From Fratercula arctica (lineage: Eukaryota; Chordata; Aves; Charadriiformes; Alcidae), in NCBI GenBank assembly GCA_947846985.1, contig CANTUZ010000001.1:187473455-187537454 (forward strand): 64,000 bases of DNA, given 5' to 3'. The position numbers were made by a program, and so were the translations under genes. Below, in pieces: positions 37,201 through 50,211 of the stretch. The stretch's first letter is position 1; the number at the start of each line of letters is the position of its first letter. The notes under the pieces were generated by a model, which saw nothing but the letters and a program-made list of their open reading frames with translations, did not search any database and was not told where the DNA came from.

Positions 37201-40200
37201 CCGTGCTGCAGGTCGGCACTTGGCCAGATCCCTTCAAATAATATTTACGCCTCTCTTATCAGGTCATAAATTGTTAAACTTGATCTTTTGGAGTACCCAA
37301 AACAATTACCTGCCTCTCATAAAAGCAATGCGGTGTATTGCTAGAGGCATAAAAGAGCTTCTGTTGTTTTCAAACTTGTGCTGGTAGATGGAGTTGGTAG
37401 ACAGAGAGGCTGCCTTTACTGAATGAATGGACTGAGTGCTCAATCTTTAATTCTGATCTGGTGAATGGAATTAAAATGCTTAACCAACCACCCGGACAGA
37501 TGTTAGCATAGTTGTTTTCCAACCTGACCTGCTCCCAGAGCTCTTCAAAAACCACCAGTATCCCTTAGCGGTGAGAACAGTTGGTAGCAAGGGAACTGGA
37601 CTTTGACAGATGACTCATTCCAAAGTTCATCTGCTAGACTATTAACATAGGTGGGCACACTTAAGCCCATTTTAATGCAAAAATGCTTAATTTTTTTTTT
37701 TCTTTCTTTTACTGTCCAAAATCAGAATTCAGGGGTTGGTGTTTCTCTTGTAACACTCTACCTCACTGCTGCCTCCAGCCCAGCAAGAACTCGGCCCCAG
37801 TTTCTGCTTTAGTTACCGTCCCTGTGTCCCAGGCTCTCCTCAGTTCCCATTGCAGAGAGGTGCTTTGCAGGAGCAGGTCTTCAGTGATGCTAACTGATGC
37901 GCTGGCAGAGCTGACACCCTGCTCTGAAAGTTAGTGTGAATACAAGAAACTTTAAACAGTTATTTTAACAGCTTATTTTCACTCTCAAACTCTTTGACCA
38001 TTAATAGAGCAACAAATATTATTTCAGTAGTTAACCTCAATTACCGCATGACACAACTAATAAACCACGATTTTCTTCTTTCACAGGGAGTCTTTACCAC
38101 ATGGATTGCCACTTCAGTATCTTTCAAACCCTCCTCACAGCGAAATCAGACCAAATAAGTCCGTCTCACAGAGCAAAGAATAGGAGTAGGTGCTTTCAGC
38201 CCTTCAACTTCTCCATTCCTCAGGCTTTCAAAAGACAGAGACACCCTGATTTCCACCTGACAAAGGGCAGCCCCAGAATGTAAACAATTTCTTTGTGCTG
38301 AATCTCTCTTTGCTTTCCCTGAACTTCAGCTGACATGACGTATTTGGCCCAGCCGTGTGCGGACTCCAAAGGCCAAGCCCCCCTCTCTCTGCCAGGCATG
38401 CTGAGATAAAAACACAGATAAGATTCGATGTTCCTGTAACTTCTGTACCTGGGAAACGTAAAACCCGGCCAGCGCTCAGCTTCTTTTGGGCACTGTGTGT
38501 AAAACCCGCTAGACCCAGAGCACACAAGAGGCAAAATTCCTCTCCATCCAGATTCTGTTCCATAAATCTCTGCTATACAGGTTATTGGTGGAGATTTGTA
38601 TCACGTCCGAAGGGAAAAGACAATGCTGCTTTGATATCAGGCTTTTTGCCTTCCCTGCCTTTCATTTTTAGCCCTTCTCTACCACTTCGGCTTGGGTTGT
38701 GCTGTTTACCTGCTTTTGCCACGGCGTCTGCTTTCTTGCAGCCGTCAGGAGGTGGATGCCCAGAGCGCACACGCTGCCAGGGCAGATACGAGGGAGCAAG
38801 TTTATCGGTGGGAAGGATGGCACAGCCAGTATTGTGTTCTTCTGATTCTTCGTGTGTTAGTCATAGTTTGCAGATGTTACAGGAAAAATAACTTTGCAGC
38901 ACCTTCAAACATTGCAGGCAGTGGAGGCATGTGGCACTTCTCTGAAAACACAGGAATATTTGGCCAGCTTTCCCCACTGCCCAGCAGCGCACTCAGCAAG
39001 CAGCAAAAGATTTGGGCTGCTGAGAACACACTAATTACAAAAGCATGCTTCTGTTTAGTCATGTCAGGCTTCAGCTCTGTTCCTGCATTTTCTTTAGATT
39101 TTTTGCTCTCCGCCCACTGCTTGGTGAGCTCTGGGCAAATGCTCACATTGTCTATTGTTAATATTTCTTGCCTACATGATGATGGTTGGTTTTTGAACAG
39201 TGTCTGAACAAAACCACCTTTGCTGGATGGGTCATGAGATAGGGTGGAATTTATGAGGCATCTTTCTCCAGATTATATTGCCTTCAGCTATGTTTTGTCA
39301 GAGACACTCTGTAATACTCTGTAAATACATGCTCTTTCATGTCGCAGTGATCTGGAAATAATGTCTCTGAATGGAACAAAACAGAAAGAAAAGACATTTT
39401 CTCGCAGGCCTGTCTTAAAATGGTATCTTTAAAAATATCAGAATAATCTGTATTCTACGTATGACAGGTAAAGATGAGCGTTTTTTCCTTCTGACACCTA
39501 TTAGAGGGACAGCTGGACTCCACAGCCCCTGCATTGAAACTGCATTCTCATTTGTTTTTCAAAGATCCCTCCTGGCCAGCTTCTTGCAGGAGGTTTTCCC
39601 AGGCAGACTGAGCATTCTGAGTAAAATACATCCCGGTCAATCTGCAGAACACCTGATGCTAAAGGTTGTGTGGCTATTTCTAACAGGTCTGGGCAGCTTT
39701 GTGCTTGTTCCTATGCACTCGTTGTGGGTAGCAATGGACCCTTCTGTGTCCCTTTGCTCCTCAGCTTTCCTCACAGCGTTAAGAAAGATCATCACAGGCA
39801 ACAACACAATAGGGAAATTGGTCATCTCCTTCCTAACAATGGGATGAGCAGGGAATGATCTGGGAAAGGAGTGGTGACTTTTTGACCCTACCCATACCAT
39901 TGACCTGATCTACTGCAAAACAAGGACTGGGCAAAACATATCTCCACTGGAGCAAGAGAAGAACCAGGAAACAACCCGATATGTTGCTCTTTTGGCAGAC
40001 TTTGTGGTGATCCCAGAGTTCAGTCCTTTACTGTATTTTCAAACTCACTGTGAAGATGCAGGTGGCATCCATCTTATCACACACAACAGGCAGAGTCTAT
40101 TTAAAACAGCTCTCACATTCCTCAGAGCTTTCCCTACCAAGCACGCTGAACAGCGCTTTTCCTTACTGCAAATCAGTTCAAGAAGCAAAAGCTATGCTAA

Positions 40201-41699
40201 TGAGGCAAACTAGGAGACTAAAAGGACTTAACATATTGCTTTTGAGAATTTGGGTACTCATACGACATCACCAAGATGTGGACTATAGAATAAATCCAAG
40301 CGAAAAGGAGAGTTTGAATTTTCACGACACAGTTGGAAGTTACGTACACAGTATTGTGCAGCACACACTAACAGGGTTTTAAATGGCACACCGGGCACGT
40401 ATAAAGGCAAACGGGTTCCCTGGTATGCTTCACAGGATTAATAAACATGAGTTTGACAAAACAGCATCGTTTCATTCCCACACAATGAATTCGGAATGAC
40501 TCACACAAATAAAGACAATATAGCACAAAAAGCACAGATGTCTTGCCAGAATTTATATATAGAGAAAAACAAAGCCCCAGTCTATCAGCTCTCAGTGTTC
40601 AGATGACCATATTGGTACTTTAGTATTCATGTCAGAAGGTCCTCAAAAGCTGTGTTCTCCTGTCTTTCGCTTCTCTTTTACTAACAAATTTGAAGTAAAC
40701 TAGAAAGTCTACAATGAAAGCAGTTAGACAAATCTAAAATACTTAGTTAAGGCACGAAAATAAACCTGGAGCTGCTGAAATGGAAAACAGAATGAGTCAT
40801 AATCCAAGAAATGCCTCAGGCTTGCCACGCTCTCAGTATAATATGTCAATATTGTCTAATAAACTTGATCTTTGAAGGTTCAGAGTGCCACAGCATATGT
40901 TTTATATAGCCACAAAAACAAAGTATAGAGATACATATATGCACCTTCATTGCCCTTGTACTTAGGGGATGAGAGAGATGCTTCCCCGGGACTTCCTTAG
41001 AAGGGCCCCAAGGAACCTTCAGAGCATCGCCTGGCCCAGCGCGAGCAGGGTTTTTAAGGAACCAGGGCTCAGGTCAAGGGAAAACTGCCTCAGAGGGCAA
41101 GAGGGGGCTAAGTCTCAGGAATAGCCTAGAATTCAGAGTATTGCCTGGGTTGTTTTACCATATATAGCCTGGATACAGTCCTCGAGTACTTTGACATTCA
41201 AGTCTCTGATTCTGCCCTTATTCCCAAAGGTTCAGCTGGAAAAGTTGGAGCTCTGCCTTATTTCAGCTGTAGGACTAGCAGGTTTCTCACTGGAGGATGG
41301 GGGTCTTCACACAGAATTCTTTGTCAAAGAGGAAAAGAAGCAAGCCATGGAAAAGTGATAAACAGCATCAATGAAGGAACATGAAAACACACACATTAAA
41401 AAAATAAACAAAATCTCAGCTATAAATTGAAGCAGCCTACAGAAAGTAAAAGAGGCAGACCTTCAGCTGGCATAAACAGAAGCAGTGGAGGCCAAGCATT
41501 TATTCTGATTAATCTTAGAGCTATAATGCCTGAGAGACTCCATACTAAAAAGCTAAATGCATTGTTTGCAATACAAACAAAACAGTTTTGAGCTGTTTTC
41601 ACAAACACATCATGTCAAAAAAGAAGGGAGGTGAAAATCTATCTGTAGATGACCTTACTCTAAGTGCACCTGCCAGGAATCTTACATGCAGTTATAGCC

Positions 41700-41800
41700 G
41701 TCTAACTATCAGAAAGACTGAGGGAGAAAATGGAAAGAGTCCAGAAAACAGCAAAAATGATCAGAGAGCTGGAGGGACTGATACATAGTGAGTGACGAAA
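41700..41800 (+). mobile_element. possible ancient CR1 fragment
   Basis: GAGTCCAGAAAACAGCAAAA followed by ATGATCAGAGAGCTGGAG resembles the CR1 ORF2 stretch that reads GGTCCAGAGGAGGCCACGAA then GATGATCAGAGGGCTGGAG in the copy at 33412. The match is short and diverged and the edges are guesses. Confidence 0.45.
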
Positions 41801-42590
41801 ATAGAACTGGATTTTTAAGCCCTTGGCTCTATGACAATTAAAGAGATACAGCAATCTACAGCTTGAAAGGCAGGAATACAGAAAGAGAGGGACTTTTATG
41901 GCAAAAGAGGAAGGGCAACTAAATAAGAAAAGAAAAATGTGTGCTGGATTTCCAAAATAGACTGAGTAGTCTCCCAAGCATGGAATGTGTAAGAGACCTG
42001 CTAGTCTAAGACTGATGATGTTTTCTACTCCCAGCCCTGTCTATGGTAGGTCTCTTAAAACTTTCTTATTCCTGTTCTTCTTAGTCCATCTCCACAATTC
42101 AACGTTCCTCGCTACTAATAAAATGCTACTGGCATTTTATTCAAGGATCATCTAGCTCTGGTCAAAACAGTTTTGGAGAACAAAACAATCCCTAACCTAG
42201 TCCCTGTTCTCTGCTGTGTGTCCTACCACCGCTGCCACAAGCACGAACACGGAAGGAAATTTTAAGATCATATACATATAATTTCTTTCAGCATTTGTTG
42301 AACTGCCTGGGTGCTGCTGACTCATTTAGGCAAGAGTTTCCCTATTCCATCTGGATTTAATAGAAAGCTATGTGACAGACAGAAAGAGAAAGACCACATA
42401 GCCTTGGGAGGGAGCGGCCTGGAGGGGAAAAAACCCAGAAGCAGCCAATTGAAGGTTAATCACAGTTTGGTAGACTTTGACTATTTAACATGTACATCCT
42501 CTCTGGAAAGTAACTTTGCATTCTGTCTGCTCCTATCTCCTTCTTTTGGATAAGGTGGACAGAGCTAAACACTGTAACAGATATACATTT

Positions 42591-42633
42591 GTATATATAA
42601 TGTATATATATGTATATATATTATATATATATT
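42591..42633. repeat. TA-rich microsatellite
   Basis: Alternating TA with occasional TG units (GTATATATAATGTATATATA). Confidence 0.9.
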
Positions 42634-44416
42634 TGTCATAATACATGGACTAGTTGCATGGACACTGCAGGGGCAGGTCTACTCATACTAGAAAAGTCTT
42701 ACAAAGAGAAGGAATGTGATCCAAGTGCACCTTCAAGAACAGGAACAACTACACTTATTTGACTCAAAATAGTTACCAAAAATATCAATTGTTCACGTGG
42801 GCATTTGTCTTCCATTCAAGTAGGTACTTTTAAATTGTATGCCCATTGAAAAACTATTCTGCAAATTCTACTTTTAGCAAAGCAGCACCCATTTTCATAA
42901 AGGACAGTGTTTTTCCCCTCAAAAATTACTTAATTTACCTAAAGAAGTCAAGATTCAACCAAGCTATTAGACTATAAAAAGGTAAATAAAGCATACATTA
43001 AGAAAAAACGGAACAATAGTGCTTGTGAAGCACTTCTTGTGCAAGTAAAAGTCAGATCCTTATGAACCCTAAGTGTAGGAATGGCCAATACCTTGGAAAG
43101 GAAAAATTCACCACTCCATACGCAGCGGATCTATATATATTTCTGGCTTTCCAATAAGCCATTCTAAAATTATATGATGAATAAGAATGGAACATAATTT
43201 TTTCTATATTCTATCGAAGAAAAAAAAAAGTTTTTGTTGTTTGTCTAGGGTTTGATTAATTTATTGCTGAGAATGTCCTAAATTCCTTGGAGACTTTCTG
43301 GCTCATCAACAGATTGCAAACAGACCAAAAATGCATTCTTAGGATAAGTAGTTTGTCAGATTGTGAGTATTTTTGTAAAGGAACTGCACAAGAGAATGAC
43401 CTAATTCAAGTATAGCATGCTCAGTATTCCCCTTCCACATCCAAAGCATGAAAAGAGCAGAAACCTGTGAGAAGATCAAAGAGCTTTCAACATAGAAAGT
43501 TGTTAAATAGCAAGTTGCAGAAATCATCTGGAAAACTCAGTGGTAGTAAACCACTGAAGTGTGGTTTAGAAATGCAAACTAAAATCAAGTGATCGTCACA
43601 TTTAAATTCAGATTCCAGACAGACAACTTTCATGAACGGCTCTGAGATGTATTGGATCCAGCTGCTGACTGGATAGGAATCTGCACCTCCAGGAAAAATT
43701 ATCAGACTTTTTTTTACATGTCCGATCTACGTGAGCTTGTGGCAGCGAATAAAGAGTTGAAGGATTTGATTTTTAGTTTTTAAAAATCATCCACCCTGAA
43801 TCACACCCCTAGCCATCACCTGGTTCCCACCGGACATTAGCGTCCCACAAAGAAACACTCCACCAATAGAAGTATAAAACAACCATTAGCAGAGTCCTAA
43901 TTAAAAAATTTAGCAATCTCCGGCAAGCATGGTATGGTGCAAGCTAAAGAGCAGGATTCTCTATCACTGACAGCTAATCCCAGAATTTTTGCAACAGAGA
44001 GCAGCCAAGCACAGTTACTGCTTGTATAATGATTTTCCATCAAAATTTGGTTTAATTGTTGGATGCTCGTGGAGAAATCATCTGGTTCATTCTGCAGACG
44101 CCACCAGCACCAGAGCTGTTTGCGTATCTCCTCCACGATATCATTTTTCCTTTCTCATTTCAGTGGGTGAACAGTACAAGCTTTGAAGTTCTGATCAACA
44201 TTCAGGTTCTGGTTTCACGCTACACTGAACTTTAATGCCTTTCTTTGCTCTGCTTATATGAATAAACAGTTGTAAACACTTGGGTCACCACATTTTAACG
44301 AGCTACCAGCGGTCAGCTGAACAGTAGCAGTCACCTGTTTGACCACCATGCTGCAAGGTTAAAGCAGATGGTTTTCCTCCCCAGCTGTGGCAGGTCTGGA
44401 GCACGAACAGGCTCAT

Positions 44417-44596
44417 GAGAGAACAGGTTGCCCAGAGAGGTGGTGGAGGCCCCATCCCTGGAGACATTCAAGGCCAGGCTTGATGAGGCTCTGAGCAACC
44501 TGATCTAGTTGAAGATGTCCCTGCTTACTGCAGGGGGGTTGGACTAGATGACCTTTAAAGGTGCCTTCCAACCCAACACATTCTATGATTCTATGA
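44417..44596 (+). mobile_element. CR1 LINE, 5'-truncated, second subfamily
   Basis: Begins near GAACAGGTTGCCCAGAGAGG and ends CATTCTATGATTCTATGA. Its 3' UTR reads GATGTCCCTGCTTACTGCAG, where the other copies read GTGTCCCTGCCCATGGCAG, so it belongs to a distinct CR1 subfamily. About 180 bp remain. Confidence 0.92.
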
Positions 44597-47500
44597 GTTG
44601 CCATCCGGCGCTGAGGTCCTCTCCATACCCTGCATCCCTTTCCCAACCTTTTACCACGTGCAGCTGGCCCAATAAGCAGGAACCTACCTTAAATACTTTC
44701 TCAAACCCCATTAGGGTTCCTCATAATCTTTAACATGCTTAAGCACACAGGAAAGATTGATTATAAAAGTCCCTGTACTGCTGTAAACATTGAAGTACGT
44801 ATCACACATGCAGTCAGCCCTCAAATCCCAACCTGGGACCTTTTTCACTAGATCATCACTTATTTCACCATTCAAATCCGGGTCGCGCTGAGTCATTGTG
44901 AGTTTTACCCTGTAGCATATGCTGACATGCTAATAACAGCTCTGCTGATACATCCTACAAACTGCAATGAGAAGCAAAAATTGGAAAAAAAATTAAAACA
45001 GACAAGGATGAATTATGAAAACACACTGAAAACATTTCCAGACTTCTACCGATGGGAGAAAAGAAAACAGAAATACCTAAAAATGTCTGAGCCCAGCCCC
45101 ATTGCTATTCCCCACACTCTCCATCTGCTCGCAAGGAACTGTATTGCCATTGTCAGTATTAAACAGCAAACTCTCTCACACCCTCAGTGGAGACCACTTG
45201 AGCACTAACTGGTAAATCATCAAAACAGTAACTCAGGAGACCTCATGGGAGTACTTTCTTTCTTCCTTTCTCATATTAGAAATCAGAAGCTATGCTGAAA
45301 GCTACTATAAACAACTCTATCACCACTAACCTAACTTGGCTAAAAGAAATCCAGAAAATCCAAAAATCGTTTCTGCAACCAGTTTTTGGCCTGAATGCAT
45401 TTATCATGTCATGTCTACGCTGACTCTCTAAGCAGCTTTCACCCTGACACATATAAGACCAGTCTTTATATAAGCTTTTGGCTTAAATCCAGTAGCCTTG
45501 GATATAATTTGGCAAAATATAAATGTTTAGCTGTGGCTTGCATTTGTTTACATTGATTGACCACTGAAAACAGTGAATTTTACCCTCCACAGGGCAGAAA
45601 ACTACAAAAAAAAAGGAACAAGATCAAGGGAGTATCCATACACAGAGACAGGAACTAATTATCCTTTTTCATGGAACAAGTCAAGAGTCACTGCTTCAGT
45701 GGTGACAAATTAGCACAGGTAGGATGCACTCACTTTTTCCAAAAGTCTCCCATCAGCTTATCTTATGTACACTCTTCAAACAAATCATTTTATTTAGGGG
45801 TTTTTTTTTCTTATACAGATATGGCTACATCAAGACAACATGTTGGAGTCTGCAGCTTAAACCTCTCTGTATGTGTCAAATCTGAATATTTAATCTGCCC
45901 GCTGTGAAAACAAGAAAATCTAGATTCTAGTCCACATATTTAATCTCCAAAATCCTTCAGGTTTGGCCTCAATTTAAAGCATCTTGCACATCCCCGAATG
46001 CCTCCCGAGTTTCTCAGCTCACTACACCGTTGTGAAACGGTGGCAACAAAAATTCCCCAGATGCGTCACAGAGATACGAGGATAAAATAAAAGACTCTTC
46101 TCACAGCTCCTCCGAAATCATTCAGATTTTCAATACTGATCTTGAAAAGAACATATTTGAAGTAGACATCTGGTAAAACTCCAATGACATTACAAGAGAA
46201 ATTAATAGGATTCCTTGTCCTTTATCTCTTTGAAAATGTAAAGTGCTATTTATATGATAATCATGATATGATACTTTTAGATAAGCTACAAATATTTTTT
46301 AAAAGGGAAAGGAGAGGGAAAATAGGAAAAGGCTGAGCTGAACTCATCCAGAAGCAAAATAGCATAGAGGCCCTACTGGCCATTATCTATGGTCTTGTTG
46401 CAGAGACTGGGGAGATTTCTCAAACATAAAGTACCATTGTGAAAGCTTTTCCCAGAGACGTAGAACTGAAATCCCTGCCACAGTCAGGAAAGACAGTTTC
46501 TATCTGTATATAAAGCACTAAAATCACCAAAGTAACGCTCAAAGCTTGAGCAGGAACATCCTTATAAAACACATGTTGAATTGACTCCACATTTTTCAAT
46601 AAAATTATACATTGGTTAGAGTATAAACGTAACCAATTTAACCCATTTTTAGCCCCCTGACAAATAGGAAAATTTTTTTTGCTGAGAACTTTCCTCTTCC
46701 AAAAACCCGTGTGTGAGCTGTTTCCCCTCATGCTGCACTTCGTGCCTCAGAGGAATTGCTGTGAACATGCAAGATGCGTCTTCATATCCTTCTCCATATC
46801 GGTTCTTAAAACCCCCTATCTAGTAATGTGTATGAAAACACAGTAATAAAACCATTGAGCCCACCACAGCCTTGCTCGTTCCTCGTCTGTATGTCCACAT
46901 CCATCGTTCATCCCTGGGCCTATACTTTTGATTACAAGCTTTTTGAGAGACTGCTTGTTCAACATTTGTGCACTCCGTACCGCAGTAAGTTCTGAGAGGC
47001 TATTCTAATACAGAGAAGTTGAAATAATGAAGAATTTCACCCTTCCACTTGTTAAAAGCAGAGCAGCAAAACACGTAATGCTTAGAAAATGGAGATTCGT
47101 TATAGTTCCTCAACAGCTGATGTAAACTTCAGGCAGAAGTTGAGCACCATAAGGAACTACACCTGGGCCACAGTGTGGAAACACACACACATACACATGC
47201 ATTTCGTGTCACATGATATAATTCTTTGGCTGTTACCTATACACAGACTTAAAAAAATAATTAAAAAAAAAATCTGTCCAAAGGGTGTTACAGAACATTA
47301 TATAAGATTGCAGAAGATTTCCACCCTGTTTGTGGTCATTGATCTCTACTCTTACTTTTGTCCTTCAACTGTTCTGCCCAGCCATGCTGGCAGAAGCTGA
47401 GCCTGGCAGCCCTGGGGAACTGGAAAAATCCCCCCTACTGAACACTGTACATGCCTCCTTGTTTTCTGTACATTTGCCAGAAAAGTCAGGGATCAGAGCT

Positions 47501-49290
47501 TGCCACTGCCTAGGCTTTGCCATCAACCCCACTTGGTAATTCATACAGAAATAATTTCCGAAATAATTTCCAAAATAACTACCAGTGTTATTGAAAACAG
47601 CATGTTTTAAGGGGTTCTTAATAAACAACACCCTAAGGTGTCTACAGCCTTGAGCTTTTGTTGCTTTTAAACAGGCTTTTCATGAAAAATATTATTCTTT
47701 CAGGAGCAATTGCATCACCACTTTATTTCAAATCCTCAAATCCTCAGAGATTACAAAGGAAAACTCTTCATTTTCCATGGTGCTGTCTTGACAGACACCA
47801 ACATTTATTAGCTATTACATCAGCAGATTTCAAAACACGGATGGACATTAACAAGAAGTGCTATTCATTTTTTATAAAGGGGGCTGAGTGCAAGACCACT
47901 CTCCAGTAGTAAACTGTGATTTGGGCAATCTTGCAAGAAGAACCACCCCTTGGCTTTTAGCAAAGCTGGAGCTGGGCAAGTGGAGCTACGGACTCAGTGT
48001 TCCAGTTGGTTGGTAGAGTGAGATGCATCAGGAGAGGCTGGGAAATGGGTAGAGCCATTCAAAAGCAGCTCCCTGGTTGTGCACATGCACCCCATCCATG
48101 CCTCTGGTGAGGGGGAAGGCAGAAACCAGCTGACATAAACCAGTATGTTCTCACTTCAGTAGCCAAGGGGCTAGTTTGGATCCTCTGCTGGTGGCTCCTA
48201 CCTTGCTTTTCAGCAGCACCAAACCCAGATTTCTGTGCCAGACCCAAGCAGCCACCAGGAGCCTGCTGAACGCCTTTGGGCTGCACTCAGCTCCCCATAT
48301 TTATAGGCTAAAAAATAATAGTTGCCGGACAGAAGCACCCTGAAGGGCGGGTCTGAACCTCACATCTGTCAATTGGCCTTTTTATTCCTCCCTCTCATGG
48401 AACAAAAAGGATTTGGGGAGGGTAGAAATGCAGCTCATAAGTATGTCTTGAGTCATCATGCTCTTTCTTCGCTTGCATTTGAACGAGTTGTAAACTTGCA
48501 GGCTTTTATACTTAATGAGCCACAGCTACATTGCTGGATCCAAACCATTTACGTGACACCAGTATCACTAAATTCATCAGCGGGGGAGAAAAAAGCATCA
48601 ACATGAGTTACACAGAGATGTGAAGCTTTTCTGCAGAAGTTATCCGGTCAAGAACAATGCGGGATGGTCCAGAGCATTGTATTAGGTGGTTTCCTACCCA
48701 AACCTTGCGTAGTTATTTTTATATCACTTTCCTGTGAGCTTCTCAAAGCAAAGGTTATTCTTAATTCAATGCGGTGGTGAAATTAAAGAAAATTCCCGGT
48801 ACCAGCTTTCTTCTAATTTAACAGTTAGGGTCATTGATTAGTAATGTCCCTTCTATTTCTGAGAGTTATGGATGATGGTGGTTACTGAATGCAGCAAGAA
48901 TGTACTCCTGACAGCTCATGAGCTCACACTGCCTATCAATACTATCAAATATTTTTAGCAGTCCTTATAGCAATTTGCTCTATTTTTTATATATATATTT
49001 TAAGCCTTAGTGTTTTGTTTATATATATAAATATATATATGTTTATATATATACTAAAAAAACAGTACACTAAGACTTAAAATATGTTCTCAAATAAAAC
49101 AGAGGAAATAATTTCTCCAGACTGAAGCTAAAACCCAAGAAGGGCACAATAGTAGCTTGTACCGATGCGGTATGTTATTGCAGCAACAATTAGGTAGCTT
49201 AGGGAGTATGAGCCAAATAAACAATGTTGGAGGGTAACAGACCGGTGGGGCCAGACATGGGAACCTTGGTGGGCAGTGGCAACACACCTT
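44597..49290. other. intergenic, no gene recognised
   Basis: No exon supported. It contains a 12-bp tandem repeat at 47548-47583 (GAAATAATTTCC twice plus a diverged unit) and the AT-rich hairpin at 48995-49085. Confidence 0.7.
48995..49085. repeat. 91-bp AT-rich inverted repeat (hairpin)
   Basis: The left arm, 48995-49020 (ATATTTTAAGCCTTAGTG...), pairs with the right arm, 49060-49085, with 3 mismatches in 26. The 39-bp centre is almost pure alternating TA and can also fold, so the whole unit could form one long stem. No RNA family recognised. Confidence 0.85.
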
Positions 49291-49740
49291 TAGAATCATA
49301 GAATGGTTTGGGTTGGAAGGGACCTTAAAGATCATCTAGTTCCAACCCCCTGCCATGGGCAGGGACACCTCCCACTAGATCAGGTTGCTCAAAGCCCCAT
49401 CCAGCCTGGCCTTGAACACTTCCAGGGATGGGGCATCCACAGCTTCTCTGGGCAACCTGTGCCAGTGCCTCACCAAATGCACGCTAAAGAATTTCTTCCT
49501 AATATCTCATCAAAATCTCCCCTCCATCAGTTTAAAACCACTACCCCTCATTCTATCGCTCCACTCCCTGATAAAGAGTCCCTCCCCATCTCTCCTGTAG
49601 CCCCCTTCAAGTACTGGAAGGGGCTAGAAGATCCCCCCGGAGCCTTCTCTTCTCCAGGCCGAACAATCCCAAATCTCTCAGCCTGTCCTCATAGGAGAGG
49701 GGCTCCAGCCCTCTGAGCATCTTCGTGGCCCTCCTCGGGA
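49291..49740 (-). mobile_element. CR1 LINE, 5'-truncated, upstream of CAV2
   Basis: The + strand begins with TAGAATCATAGAATGGTTTG, the reverse-complemented 3' tail. It continues through the 3' UTR and the ORF2 C-terminal region to the block AGCCCTCTGAGCATCTTCGT near 49740. About 450 bp, same subfamily as 7527 and 57807. It ends about 60 bp before the CpG island and 470 bp before the CAV2 ATG. Confidence 0.94.
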
Positions 49741-49771
49741 CTACAAAGATGATCAGCGGGATGGAGCACCT
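49741..49771 (+). mobile_element. inverted 5' piece of the same CR1
   Basis: AAGATGATCAGCGGGATGGAGCACC (read as a short stretch) is + strand CR1 ORF2 sequence. It matches 34143-34168 of the other copy with few changes, but lies head to head with the minus-strand CR1 that ends at 49740. This is the layout left by twin-primed LINE integration. Its end at about 49771 is approximate. Confidence 0.7.
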
Positions 49772-50125
49772 TCCTTCCCCCCTTCCCCTATGGCTGTGAC
49801 GAGGGCAGCAGACGTGACCCTAACGCACGACGGCCTCGACTCTCCCGCTGCCTGTCGCCGCAATGCCACAAAGGCTGGCCCCTGCAAATCCCAGTCACGC
49901 GTGAGGCCGCAGCGAGAGCCGCGGGAGGGACTTCGGGTGAACGGGGAAACCCAACCCGCCCGGAGGGCTGGAGGGGAGCCCGGCCGCAAGCCCCAGCCCG
50001 TGAAGCGGTCGCCAAGACGCGGGCCGGCTGGGCTGAGAGCAGCCGCTTCGGGCGGCGGGTCCTGGGCGCTGCGAGGAGCTCCCGGCTGCTGCCGGCCCCG
50101 GCGGGGCGTGTCCCGGGCAGCCCCG

Positions 50126-50134
50126 CTCCGCCCC
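50126..50134. promoter_or_regulatory. GC box (Sp/KLF-type site)
   Basis: CTCCGCCCC, 78-86 bp upstream of the CAV2 ATG and inside the CpG island. It matches the Sp1/KLF core by eye. Such motifs are common in GC-rich DNA, so function is inferred only from position. Confidence 0.45.
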
Positions 50135-50211
50135 AGCCCGGCGGGGACGGCGGTGGCCGCGGCGGCGGCGGCGGAGGAGGACGGGACCGGGCCGGGCGGC
50201 GGGGCAGCGCC

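Larger units (their letters stand above)
34609..44416. other. intergenic, no gene recognised
   Basis: No supported exon. Longer + frames at 38355-38891 and 38692-39207 lie in a slightly GC-richer patch but show no known domain and overlap each other. A TA-rich microsatellite lies at 42591-42633, and a possible old CR1 piece at about 41700-41800. Confidence 0.7.

Noticed and set aside
38355..39207. two overlapping + strand frames of 178 and 171 codons
   Set aside because: They are in different frames over a slightly GC-richer patch, with no domain and no conserved-looking segment.
1..49290. search for TES (LIM-domain) exons
   Set aside because: No Cys/His spacing typical of LIM domains was seen in the listed reading frames. 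Very short exons could be missed by eye.
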